Origin: Bacteroidota bacterium
Lineage (GTDB): Bacteria > Bacteroidota > Bacteroidia > Bacteroidales > JAADJA01
Length of the DNA stretch: 6,706 bases
Assembly: GCA_024278155.1 (NCBI GenBank)
Contig: JAJRTT010000130.1
Coordinates: forward strand, 1-6,706
Direction of reading: 5' to 3'
Made by a program: the position numbers and the translations under genes. Each line of letters opens with the position of its first letter. Position 1 is the stretch's first letter. Below, piece by piece: positions 1-5,961 of the stretch. The notes beneath the pieces are model-generated. The model was not told the origin of the DNA. It saw only the letters and a list, made by a program, of their open reading frames with translations, and ran no database searches.

Positions 1-2
1 CC

Positions 3-107
3 CTTCCAAACCTGAAATCAATAAAGTGTTTTAACTCCAAGATCTCGCCCAAGAACATCGAAAAGTTCAAAAAGGCAAATCCCGATTGCGAAGTGATTTA
101 CTATTAA
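3..107 (+). CDS. C-terminal end of a leucine-rich-repeat-like protein (partial, 5' end outside window)
   Basis: An open frame enters from the left edge and stops at TAA 105-107, giving 34 residues that begin LPNLKSIKCFNSKISPKN and end in NPDCEVIYY. The pattern LPNLKSI..FNSKIS, followed by a basic helix FKKANPDCEV, resembles the last repeat and cap of bacterial leucine-rich-repeat proteins, which often finish with a short 'KKxxPxCEVxY' strand. This is pattern recognition on a short tail, so the family call is tentative. The cell location and function of the whole protein cannot be read from this piece. The pyrophosphatase gene starts 123 bp downstream behind its own promoter-like site, so the two genes are probably transcribed separately. 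Confidence 0.5.
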   Translation, partial: LPNLKSIKCFNSKISPKNIEKFKKANPDCEVIYY

Positions 108-154
108 TTGACGGATGACCGATGTCAGATGACAACTTGAATAGATAAAAACTA

Positions 155-184
155 TTAGGTTCATTTAAAAATACTTTAATTTTG
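155..184 (+). promoter_or_regulatory. candidate Bacteroidota promoter for the pyrophosphatase gene
   Basis: TAATTTTG at 177-184 matches the Bacteroidota -7 consensus TAnnTTTG exactly. A weak -33-like TTAG (155-158, one mismatch to TTTG) lies 18 nt upstream. A start of transcription near 190 would leave about 40 nt of leader before the ATG at 231. The -7 match is seen directly; promoter activity is inferred. Confidence 0.5.
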
Positions 185-230
185 CAATTCAAATCTGTTA
201 CATGTACAGCAACACAAAAATCAAAATCAA

Positions 231-905
231 ATGGCATCAAATCGTTTAATGGACCCCATCGGCCGCCTGATGGGCCTGCGTTATAAATCACACCCCTGGC
301 ATGGCGTCAACATCGGCAACGAAAGCCCCAAGGTTATTACTTCCTACATCGAAATGGTCCCGACCGACACCGTGAAATACGAAGTGGACAAGGAATCGGG
401 TTATTTGAAAATTGACCGCCCCCAGAAATATTCCAATGTGGTGCCGGCACTTTACGGTTTTATCCCCCAAACCTACAGTGGGAAGAAAGTGGCTGAATAT
501 TGCATGGAAAAATCGGGAAAGAAAAACATCAAAGGCGATGGCGACCCTATTGATATTTGTGTCCTTACCGAAAAAGAGATTGCCCACGGGGATATCCTTG
601 TAAGGGCAAAACCCATTGGAGGCTTCCGGATGATAGATGGAAATGAATCCGATGACAAAATAGTGGCCGTATTGAACAACGATGCGGTTTATATGGGGTA
701 CAACGATATTTCAGAACTTCCTTCTTTGGTAGTAGCTCGGCTGAAACACTATTTCCTGACCTATAAAGACCTTCCCGGAAACGAGCGGGACGTGGAGATT
801 ACCGATGTTTTTGGAAAGGAAGAAGCCCACGAAATCATCAACCGCTCGCTGGACGATTACCACAAAAGGTTCGAGAACCTTGATAACTTATTGTCAAGTG
901 TGTAG
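231..905 (+). CDS. ppa: inorganic pyrophosphatase, family I
   Basis: This cytoplasmic Mg2+-dependent enzyme hydrolyses pyrophosphate to two phosphates, pulling DNA, RNA and aminoacyl-tRNA synthesis forward. The 224-residue protein has the family I signature DGDPID (residues 103-108), with metal-binding D103, D105 and D108. A second acidic pair, D136 and D141, lies before KIVAV and corresponds to E. coli D97 and D102. YGFIP (75-79) and TYKDL (177-181, Y178/K179) match active-site segments, and E51, K54 and R63 fit the KYEVDKESG..KIDR strand. It is longer than the ~175-residue E. coli enzyme, with an N-terminal extension and an insert at about 81-101, as I recall for many Bacteroidota and chlamydial homologues. 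ATG 231 is preferred because NRLMDPIGRLMGL looks like the conserved start of this subgroup; M7 and M14 are alternatives. The leader is A-rich without a Shine-Dalgarno. The next gene converges on it. Confidence 0.96.
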   Translation: MASNRLMDPIGRLMGLRYKSHPWHGVNIGNESPKVITSYIEMVPTDTVKYEVDKESGYLKIDRPQKYSNVVPALYGFIPQTYSGKKVAEYCMEKSGKKNIKGDGDPIDICVLTEKEIAHGDILVRAKPIGGFRMIDGNESDDKIVAVLNNDAVYMGYNDISELPSLVVARLKHYFLTYKDLPGNERDVEITDVFGKEEAHEIINRSLDDYHKRFENLDNLLSSV

Positions 906-925
906 CCTGATTAATTCATGAGTTA

Positions 926-952
926 TTCTGGGTAGGTCGATTTCACCCGGGA
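926..952. terminator. weak candidate bidirectional terminator between convergent genes
   Basis: In the 50-bp gap between the two convergent stop codons, TTCTGGGT (926-933) can pair with ACCCGGGA (945-952) through 8 positions, two of them G-U wobbles, around an 11-nt loop. On the + strand it is followed by GATTTATTTCTTCTT, which is pyrimidine-rich but not a clean T run. The position is right for a terminator; the fold is only moderate. Confidence 0.3.
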
Positions 953-955
953 GAT

Positions 956-1399
956 TTATTTCTTCTTGACATACTTCCATTCCCTATGGCAGTCGTAGCA
1001 CATAAAAGTCCGTTTGAATATGGGGAAAATTACACCAAGCAAAAAATAGACGACTACCATTAAAATATCCGGGTCCCGCTTTTTGCCGATATTTTTTGAT
1101 TTACAATAAGGGCAAAGCCTTTTATCCGTCAATTCATCTTCGATAATGAGTTCCGTTTTCTTTTTGATATCCGCCGGGTTAATATATCCACCCTTTGTCA
1201 AGGTTTCGATACCGTGTTCAAAATCGTTTTCGTTCACCAACAGTTTCACGCCACCGATGGCATTCGAATAAAAATTATTGACCTGTGCCGTTAGTTCATC
1301 TTGTATAATCACGTTGATTCCTTCTGCTTCAAGAAGGGTTTTTGCCATATGGGCCTCATGCGGATAGGTAAATGATATGATTGTTCTCCAGTTTCCCAT
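956..1399 (-). CDS. DUF2007-type protein with membrane segment and split zinc-ribbon-like motif
   Basis: The 147-residue protein has three visible parts. Residues 1-75 (ISFTYPHEAHMAKTLLEAEG, then IQDE and GGVKLLV) fit the DUF2007 fold, described as a putative signal-transducing or small-ligand-binding domain, whose usual features are an early 'a.i.k..Le.eGI' helix and a 'gGvkL.V' strand. A CPYC pair (C96, C99) and a CYDC pair (C134, C137) could form one zinc ribbon, but a hydrophobic stretch (about 111-127, DILMVVVYFLLGVIFPIF) lies between them and looks like a single membrane segment or a re-entrant hairpin. The C-terminus is basic (EWKYVKKK). No enzyme motif is visible and the function is unknown. 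The ATG at 1399 follows a strong promoter match and the gene appears monocistronic. The family call is fairly firm; a sensory role would be inference. Confidence 0.8.
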   Translation of the reverse strand: MGNWRTIISFTYPHEAHMAKTLLEAEGINVIIQDELTAQVNNFYSNAIGGVKLLVNENDFEHGIETLTKGGYINPADIKKKTELIIEDELTDKRLCPYCKSKNIGKKRDPDILMVVVYFLLGVIFPIFKRTFMCYDCHREWKYVKKK

Positions 1400-1430
1400 A
1401 ATATTTCATGCAAAGCGGTTCAAGAAAAAC

Positions 1431-1463
1431 CAAAAATACGAAAATCCTGTGGTTTTAAACAAA
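1431..1463 (-). promoter_or_regulatory. Bacteroidota-type promoter for the DUF2007-type gene
   Basis: Read on the minus strand, TTTG (1463-1460) is followed after 21 nt by TATTTTTG (1438-1431). Both match the Bacteroidota TTTG / TAnnTTTG consensus perfectly, with acceptable spacing. Transcription starting near 1424 would give a leader of about 25 nt before the ATG at 1399. This is the best-formed promoter in the window. Confidence 0.6.
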
Positions 1464-1711
1464 GGCATTTTATTGGAAATGCAATACCTTCACTTTTACA
1501 CCTTTAACAAACAAGGCTTTCGGGAACTTTAGGGTAGGGATGAGGCATGGGACAATCTGAAAAGAAATTGGAACAGCAATCTTGATGGTTTTCCAAAAAT
1601 CGCCAAGACCGTATTAAGGGGATGTGTCCCTGAAACCTTTCTGAATCCCTATAGGACCTTCAGCCCTCAAACCCAATACAAAATCTAATAAATAGGGGGT
1701 ACGATAAATAT
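1464..1711. other. stretch with no convincing gene
   Basis: No intact gene, RNA or clear repeat is visible here. One frame on the + strand stays open from 1533 to a double stop (TAATAA) ending near 1687. It would encode about 49 residues including GFPKIAKTVLRGCVPETF, but has no start codon of its own, is preceded in frame by a stop at 1530-1532, and I do not recognise it. It might be a remnant of another gene. Together with the broken gene that follows, the stretch looks like decayed DNA. Confidence 0.4.
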
Positions 1712-1726
1712 TTGATACCCATCTTC

Positions 1727-2080
1727 ATGCGGATTATGACTATATTTGTGGTTTATAAATATTTTGAATCAAAATTACGAAATGATAAGGACCAATATCC
1801 AACCCCAAAAATCAAGCTTCAAACGCTTCGTTGGAAGGGCGGGTTTTATGCTTCGACACCAAAAGAACAACGTGCCAGGAAAAGCATCGACTTTATTAAA
1901 AACATGAACAGCCAATTGAACTCGATTTGCGGAATGTCCATCACGTTGAAACAAGCGGGCGTAAAGGAAGGACAACTGGAAGAAACTGCCCGAAAATCCT
2001 TGAACGATGGTGCAATGATCCTTTACCCTGAAGATATGGGTGCAAGCGAAGTCCTTTCGGTTTTAAAGAAAGCTTATTGA
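1727..2080 (+). pseudogene. 3' remnant of an iron-containing alcohol dehydrogenase
   Basis: The recognisable part is 1865-2080, about 71 codons. EQRARKSIDFIKNMNSQLNS, then the segment ITLKQAGVKEGQLEETARKS, then LNDGAMILYPEDM and a final VLKKAY fit the C-terminal helical end of family III (iron-dependent) alcohol dehydrogenases, where 'tLkeaGV.e..l...a..alnDga...np..m...d...ll.kAy' is typical. Such enzymes are ~380 residues; here the whole NAD-binding domain, the glycine-rich motifs and the iron-ligand Asp/His residues are missing, so it cannot be catalytic. The 5' portion of the open frame (ATG 1727 or 1736, or TTG 1712, up to about 1864) shows no such similarity and is probably unrelated DNA that happens to stay open. 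The remnant lies 56 bp before the start of a truncated aldehyde dehydrogenase, so the original pair junction seems preserved. The family call comes from pattern memory and should be tested by search. Confidence 0.68.
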
Positions 2081-2136
2081 TAAAATTTATCTCGTTCTTA
2101 GAATAGAAAACAATAGTTTTGAAAATTTGGATAGCC

Positions 2137-2550
2137 ATGGATACGGAAAACAAAACAGATTACACAGCTTTGGTCAAGTCCCAGTTGGATTATTTCAACA
2201 CAAATATCACAAAGGATTTGAATTTCAGGATTGCCAACCTAAAAAAATTCATTGCCGTGCTAAAAGCCAATGAAGACTTATTGGATGAAGCAATTTACAA
2301 GGATTTCAGGAAATCACGTTTTGAGAATTATGCAACGGAACTGTCACTCGTCTATCATGAAATAAACCTCGCCATCAAGAATTTGAAAAGCTGGAGCGGA
2401 AAAAATTGTTGGAATAGTTTAAAAGGGGTGTTCGACAAATTTCCAACTTTATTAGAGTCCTGTCCGCATGTCGCCGAAGCTATTGCGGAGGAACAAAGGG
2501 CGATATGTAAAAGCATAGGTTGCAGCAAAGCGGAAACCTATGATAAATGA
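2137..2550 (+). pseudogene. 5' remnant of an NAD(P)-dependent aldehyde dehydrogenase (ALDH3-like)
   Basis: From ATG 2137, residues 1-87 (ALVKSQLDYFNTNITKDLNF, then RIANLKKFIAVLKANEDLLD, EAIYKDFRKSRFENYATELS and INLAIKNLKSW) match the N-terminal helical region of class 3-like aldehyde dehydrogenases, which are about 455 residues long. The homology stops near nucleotide 2397. The cofactor-binding 'PWNYP' region and the catalytic Glu and Cys segments are absent, and I saw no continuation in the other frames or beyond the repeat at 2426-2743. The last 50 codons to TGA 2548-2550 (CWNSLKGVFDKF..., AEAIAEEQRAIC...) are read through the left arm of the foldback element and are not dehydrogenase sequence. 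It is therefore a truncated, presumably inactive gene. A TTG at 2119 would add six residues but ATG 2137 is the natural start. It once probably partnered the alcohol dehydrogenase remnant upstream. Confidence 0.75.
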
Positions 2551-2579
2551 TTGGCGTTCAAGTAGGGCTGAAAGCCCGT
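2426..2579 (+). repeat. left arm of the foldback element
   Basis: This arm carries the left terminal repeat and an 8-bp-stem palindrome, CATAGGTT (2514-2521) pairing with AACCTATG (2535-2542) across 13 nt. It also has a small hairpin GGGCT-gaa-AGCCC (2565-2577). The arm forms the out-of-place tail and stop codon of the truncated aldehyde dehydrogenase frame. Confidence 0.65.
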
Positions 2580-2595
2580 CATGCTACCCTTTTTT

Positions 2596-2743
2596 ACGGA
2601 CTTACAGCCCTTATGTCAATCGATTTATTGAACATAGGGTTTCGTAAACTCCACCCTAAGCTATTACATTGAGGGGCTTTGCCCCATGTCCCACTCATCA
2701 AATGCCTAATAAAATAGTGGATGTGGAAATTTGTCGTGCACCC
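2596..2743 (-). repeat. right arm of the foldback element
   Basis: This is the inverted counterpart of the left arm. It includes a hairpin TAGGGT (2635-2640) with ACCCTA (2653-2658), which is the reverse-orientation version of the left palindrome, and a GGGGC-ttt-GCCCC hairpin (2673-2685). It ends in the right terminal repeat (2724-2743). Confidence 0.65.
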
Positions 2744-2910
2744 TTGAAAAGTCGGGTTTGGGAAAAAATCCCTTACTTTACAGTGTTGATTAATCCCGCA
2801 TTAGCGGAAATAGACTATTTCTCATGAAACACTTAACAAAGCGTCATCTTATAATTTGTAATTCCTTATAAGGAGGGCGCCTGCTACATATAACAGAAAA
2901 GGCAAAAAAC
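2744..2910 (+). promoter_or_regulatory. malic enzyme upstream region with two perfect dyads
   Basis: No gene is visible. GAAATAG-a-CTATTTC (2807-2821) is a perfect 7-1-7 inverted repeat and TCCTTATAAGGA (2863-2874) a perfect 12-bp palindrome; either could be a protein-binding site. TATAATTTG at 2850-2858 resembles a -7 element but its spacing is one base off TAnnTTTG and no good -33 precedes it. Start-proximal DNA is A-rich (AAAAGGCAAAAAAC). Confidence 0.3.
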
Positions 2911-4098
2911 ATGGACTACTTCAAAGAATCATTGCAAAAACACAAAGAGACAAGGGGAAAATGGGAAATACGGTCAAAATTCCCCCTTAACAATTCCGAT
3001 GACCTTTCCATCGCTTACACCCCGGGGGTAGCCTTGGTTTGTGATACCATTGCCGAAAAAATGAGCATGGCCTACGATTTAACGATGAAAGGAAATACGG
3101 TGGCCATTGTTTCCGATGGTTCTGCCGTTCTGGGCCTGGGCGATATCGGGCCCATGGCAGCTATCCCGGTAATGGAAGGGAAAGCCGTTTTGTTCAAGAA
3201 ATTTGCCGGGATCGATGGTGTCCCCATCGTTACCGATTCCCATTCCGTTGAAGATATTATCACAACGGTAAAAGCCATTGCGCCCACTTTTGGGGGGATA
3301 AACCTGGAAGACATCAAGGCGCCCAAATGTTTTGAAATCGAAGATGCCTTGCAGGATATCGGTATCCCTGTTTTCCATGACGACCAGCACGGAACAGCCA
3401 TCGTTTTGTTGGCCGCCATGCTCAACGCCTCCAAAATAACCGGGAAGCCCCTGGAAGAAATGAAAGTGGTGATAAACGGGGCAGGTGCCGCCGGAACAGC
3501 CATCGCCCGTCTATTGAGATGTGTGGGGCATGACCCGAATGTTTGCATCCCCGTGAAAGACATTTTGGTATGCGATTCCCGTGGGATCATTTCAGCACAA
3601 CGCAGCGATTTGAACCCGTATAAAAAAGGCTTGCTCAAATACAGCAACCGGGAAAATATCCCCGGTAAATTAAAAGATGCCCTCAAAGGGGCCGATTGTT
3701 TTATCGGGGTTTCAAAAGGAAACCGGATAACGGCAGCCGATGTACGGACGATGGCCAAAGACCCCATCATCCTTGCCATGGCAAACCCCGTTCCCGAAAT
3801 AATGCCCGATGAAGCAAAGGCCGGAGGTGCAAGGATTATCGGAACTGGCAGAAGTGATTTCCCAAATCAGGTGAACAATGTACTTGTCTTTCCCGGGATT
3901 TTCAGGGGCGTTTTGGATGCAAAAGCCCAAAGGATAACCGAGTCGATGAAAATAGCCGCTGCCCACGCATTGGCCGATTCCGTTAAGAATCCTGACGAAG
4001 ACCATATTTTGCCCAATGCCCTCGACATGAGCATTGCCCCGAAAGTTGCCGAAGCCGTTAAACAAGCTGCTGAACAGGAAGGCGTTTGTTGTAGGTAA
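2911..4098 (+). CDS. malic enzyme, short bacterial form (malate dehydrogenase, oxaloacetate-decarboxylating)
   Basis: This cytoplasmic enzyme oxidatively decarboxylates malate to pyruvate and CO2, reducing NAD+ or NADP+ and linking the TCA cycle to pyruvate and reducing power. At 395 residues it is the compact form, without the ~330-residue phosphotransacetylase-like tail of MaeB-type proteins. Visible motifs are YTPGVA with catalytic Y36, GKAVLFKKFAG with K91, NLEDIKAP (E133, D134) plus HDDQHGTA (D157, D158) for the divalent metal, the Rossmann loop GAGAAG at 190-195, DSRG at 222-225 after the second strand, ANPVPEI (291-297), and GRSDFPNQVNN (313-323) for malate and nicotinamide binding. 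D222 at the strand end would suit NAD, but cofactor choice cannot be settled by eye. The start at ATG 2911 fits the usual family N-terminus (KESLQKHKETRGKWEI). The protein ends in an unusual vicinal pair, GVCCR. Spacing of 160 bp to the next gene argues against tight coupling. Confidence 0.95.
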   Translation: MDYFKESLQKHKETRGKWEIRSKFPLNNSDDLSIAYTPGVALVCDTIAEKMSMAYDLTMKGNTVAIVSDGSAVLGLGDIGPMAAIPVMEGKAVLFKKFAGIDGVPIVTDSHSVEDIITTVKAIAPTFGGINLEDIKAPKCFEIEDALQDIGIPVFHDDQHGTAIVLLAAMLNASKITGKPLEEMKVVINGAGAAGTAIARLLRCVGHDPNVCIPVKDILVCDSRGIISAQRSDLNPYKKGLLKYSNRENIPGKLKDALKGADCFIGVSKGNRITAADVRTMAKDPIILAMANPVPEIMPDEAKAGGARIIGTGRSDFPNQVNNVLVFPGIFRGVLDAKAQRITESMKIAAAHALADSVKNPDEDHILPNALDMSIAPKVAEAVKQAAEQEGVCCR

Positions 4099-4119
4099 TT
4101 AATGGCCGTTCATTTACAG

Positions 4120-4228
4120 CTGTTCGGGATTTGCGGACCCGAACTAAATATTGAAGGGTTTGCAAGCCTGATAAGGGAATTATAAATCCCATGTTATCCT
4201 CTTTCGGATTGCATATCCGAAAGAACAG
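4120..4228. repeat. cluster of four tandem palindromes in an inverted hexamer frame
   Basis: CTGTTC (4120-4125) and GAACAG (4223-4228) bracket four hairpins. They are GTTCGGG/CCCGAAC (4122-4144, 7 bp); AGG..TTTGCAA..CCT (4155-4169, imperfect); GATAAGGGA...TCCC-atg-TTATC (4170-4198, 5+4 bp with a bulge); and CTTTCGGAT-tgcat-ATCCGAAAG (4201-4223, 9 bp perfect). Several share a GGATTTGCAAATCC-like core seen in interspersed Bacteroidota palindromes. The last hairpin could act in termination after the malic enzyme, but no T run follows at once (a T6 begins 4239). Confidence 0.6.
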
Positions 4229-4258
4229 ACAATACAGATTTTTTACAAAAAAACATTT

Positions 4259-5785
4259 ATGAAACCACGAGAAACTTTTATCTTAACTGCCATCATTTCC
4301 ACAATCCTTGTTTTCGCTTTGTATGCAATTTGGAAACCTGCCTTATGGATATTCGTCATTTTGGGGCCAATAATCCTCATCGGTATTTCCGATATCTTCC
4401 AAAGCAGGCATACAATCCGAAAAAATTTCCCGGTACTGGGAAGGTTCCGGTTTATGCTGGAGGCCATCCGTCCGGAGATCATGCAATATTTTGTGGAAAC
4501 CGATACCGAAGGCAGGCCGTTCAACCGGATATTCCGTTCCATGGTTTATCAGCGCGCAAAGGGCGAAAACGACACCACCCCTTTTGGGACACAGATGGAT
4601 GTTTACCGGACGGGCTACGAATGGATGGATCATTCCCTTTATGCTTTTGAATCCAAAAAACTGGACAGGCACCCCCGGGTAAATATCGGTGGGCCGGATT
4701 GCAAAAAACCCTATTCGGCGAGCCTGTTGAATATTTCCGCAATGAGTTTTGGGGCACTCAGCAGAAATGCGGTCATGGCCTTGAACGAAGGAGCCAGGAT
4801 CGACAAATTTGCACACAATACCGGTGAAGGGGGGATCAGTCCATATCATCTTGAAAAAGGGGGCGACCTGATTTGGCAGGTGGGCACGGGATATTTTGGG
4901 TGCAGGACAGAAGATGGACGATTTTCGGAAGAAGAGTTTACTGTTAAGGCAAAACTGGAGAATGTAAAAATGATAGAAATCAAACTGTCACAAGGTGCAA
5001 AACCAGGTCATGGAGGAATTTTGCCGGGAATTAAAAACACAGAGGAAATCGCTAAAATCAGGGGAGTTGAAGCGCATACAGATGTCCATTCGCCCCCGGG
5101 GCACAGCGCATTTTCAAATCCTATGGAAATGATGGGCTTCATTAAAAAACTCAGGGACCTCTCTGGCGGCAAACCCATTGGCTTTAAATTATGCATCGGG
5201 AAGAAACAGGAATTTGTCGAACTGTGTGAAACAATGGTCAAAACCGGTATCAAGCCCGATTTCATAACCGTTGATGGAGGTGAAGGCGGAACAGGTGCGG
5301 CCCCGGTCGAATTTTCAAATTCCCTTGGGATGCCCTTACGTGACGGACTTTCATTTGCCTATGATACATTGAAGGGCTTCGATTTGAAGAAAGATATTAA
5401 GCTGGTTGCTTCCGGGAAGATCATCAGCGGATTTCATTTGGCGAGGGCCCTGGCCCTGGGCGCCGACCTATGCAACAGTGCCCGTGCGATGATGATGTCA
5501 TTGGGTTGTATCCAGGCCTTGCAATGCAATAAAAACACCTGCCCCGTTGGTGTTGCCACACAAAACAAATCCCTGCTGAAGGGGCTGAACGTCGAAAACA
5601 AGGCAACCCGGGTAGCCAATTACCATCACGAAACCCTTCACAGCCTTGTTGAACTACTTGCCGCTTCGGGGATCAAAAAACCTGAAGATATCACTCGGGA
5701 ACATATCAACCGGAGGGTCAATTCCCAAACCGTTATGAACTATGCCGAGATATTTCCTATAATGGAGAGGGGGAGTTTGCTCTAA
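4259..5785 (+). CDS. membrane-anchored FMN-binding glutamate-synthase-family protein (stand-alone synthase domain with 3Fe-4S motif)
   Basis: The 508-residue protein has two hydrophobic segments at its N-terminus (about 7-24 and 26-44), predicted to anchor it in the inner membrane, then a soluble domain. Residues ~150-480 match the FMN-binding (beta/alpha)8 synthase domain of GltB: ISAMSFGALS (159-168), NTGEGGISPYH (187-197), KPGHGG (248-253), the FMN-loop VDGGEGGTGAAPVEF (338-352) and VASGKI (383-388). The cysteine motif C417-x5-C423-x4-C428 in GCIQALQCNKNTCPVGVATQ is the 3Fe-4S ligand set of glutamate synthase. The glutaminase domain and the C-terminal GXGXG domain of GltB are absent, so glutamine hydrolysis cannot occur within this chain. 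In the YerD-like group the reaction is not established; FMN/Fe-S redox chemistry is a reasonable inference, glutamate synthesis is not. The ATG at 4259 is preceded by A/T-rich sequence, and the palindrome cluster ends 30 bp upstream. Confidence 0.9.
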   Translation: MKPRETFILTAIISTILVFALYAIWKPALWIFVILGPIILIGISDIFQSRHTIRKNFPVLGRFRFMLEAIRPEIMQYFVETDTEGRPFNRIFRSMVYQRAKGENDTTPFGTQMDVYRTGYEWMDHSLYAFESKKLDRHPRVNIGGPDCKKPYSASLLNISAMSFGALSRNAVMALNEGARIDKFAHNTGEGGISPYHLEKGGDLIWQVGTGYFGCRTEDGRFSEEEFTVKAKLENVKMIEIKLSQGAKPGHGGILPGIKNTEEIAKIRGVEAHTDVHSPPGHSAFSNPMEMMGFIKKLRDLSGGKPIGFKLCIGKKQEFVELCETMVKTGIKPDFITVDGGEGGTGAAPVEFSNSLGMPLRDGLSFAYDTLKGFDLKKDIKLVASGKIISGFHLARALALGADLCNSARAMMMSLGCIQALQCNKNTCPVGVATQNKSLLKGLNVENKATRVANYHHETLHSLVELLAASGIKKPEDITREHINRRVNSQTVMNYAEIFPIMERGSLL

Positions 5786-5806
5786 CGAAATACAATACAG
5801 CAAAGT

Positions 5807-5903
5807 TGTTAGGATTCGTAACACAAGCAAAACAATCAAAGATATTCCCGTTGTGGATTTCACCGTTGGGGATCTTAACAAGTCATGGATTTGCAGGAAT
5901 CCC
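5807..5903. repeat. small palindromes downstream of the synthase-like gene
   Basis: TGTTA/TAACA (5807-5823, 7-nt loop) and GGATT-tgcagg-AATCC (5887-5902) are short inverted repeats in the 207-bp gap. The second shares the GGATTTGC core of the cluster at 4120-4228. Neither is followed by a convincing T run, so termination is uncertain. No gene is seen in this gap. Confidence 0.3.
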
Positions 5904-5961
5904 ATAAAAACCCCCTTTATTGGAAAACCACAAATTAAAACCCAATTCCATTCAAATTCCA

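Larger units (their letters stand above)
2426..2743. mobile_element. ~318-bp imperfect foldback (inverted-repeat) element, MITE-like, no transposase
   Basis: The outer ends are 20-bp inverted repeats, GGGTGTTCGACAAATTTCCA at 2426-2445 and its near-perfect reverse complement at 2724-2743 (18 of 20 match). The symmetry continues inward. TTTATTAG occurs at 2448-2455 and inverted within 2705-2713. A CAAAG...ATGTAA-AGC-TAGG block lies in each arm. A palindrome at 2514-2542 has its inverted counterpart at 2633-2660. ATAAAT-GATTG blocks flank the core. GGGCTGAAAGCCCGT (2565-2579) mirrors ACGGACTTACAGCCC (2596-2610) at 13 of 15 positions. The spacer is 16 nt (2580-2595). Everything centres near 2587. 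There is no coding capacity. It may be a non-autonomous transposed repeat or a structured interspersed element; the family is not identified. Confidence 0.75.

Noticed and set aside
1740..1864. N-terminal part of the alcohol dehydrogenase remnant as real protein sequence
   Set aside because: It has no resemblance to the family and no known motif. An A/T-rich stretch such as this can stay open by chance.
2398..2550. C-terminal 50 residues of the truncated aldehyde dehydrogenase frame as a real domain
   Set aside because: The DNA is largely one arm of the inverted repeat, so the peptide is a by-product of reading through the element.
2564..2685. CRISPR-like array of short repeats
   Set aside because: The hairpins differ in sequence and orientation and have no regular spacers. 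They are parts of one foldback structure.
3072..3779. 235-codon open frame on the minus strand
   Set aside because: It lies wholly antisense to the well-supported malic enzyme, and its translation has no recognisable domain. It is a shadow frame.
4343..4849. 168-codon minus-strand open frame
   Set aside because: It is antisense to the glutamate-synthase-like gene, has no motif or promoter, and follows the codon phase of the real gene.
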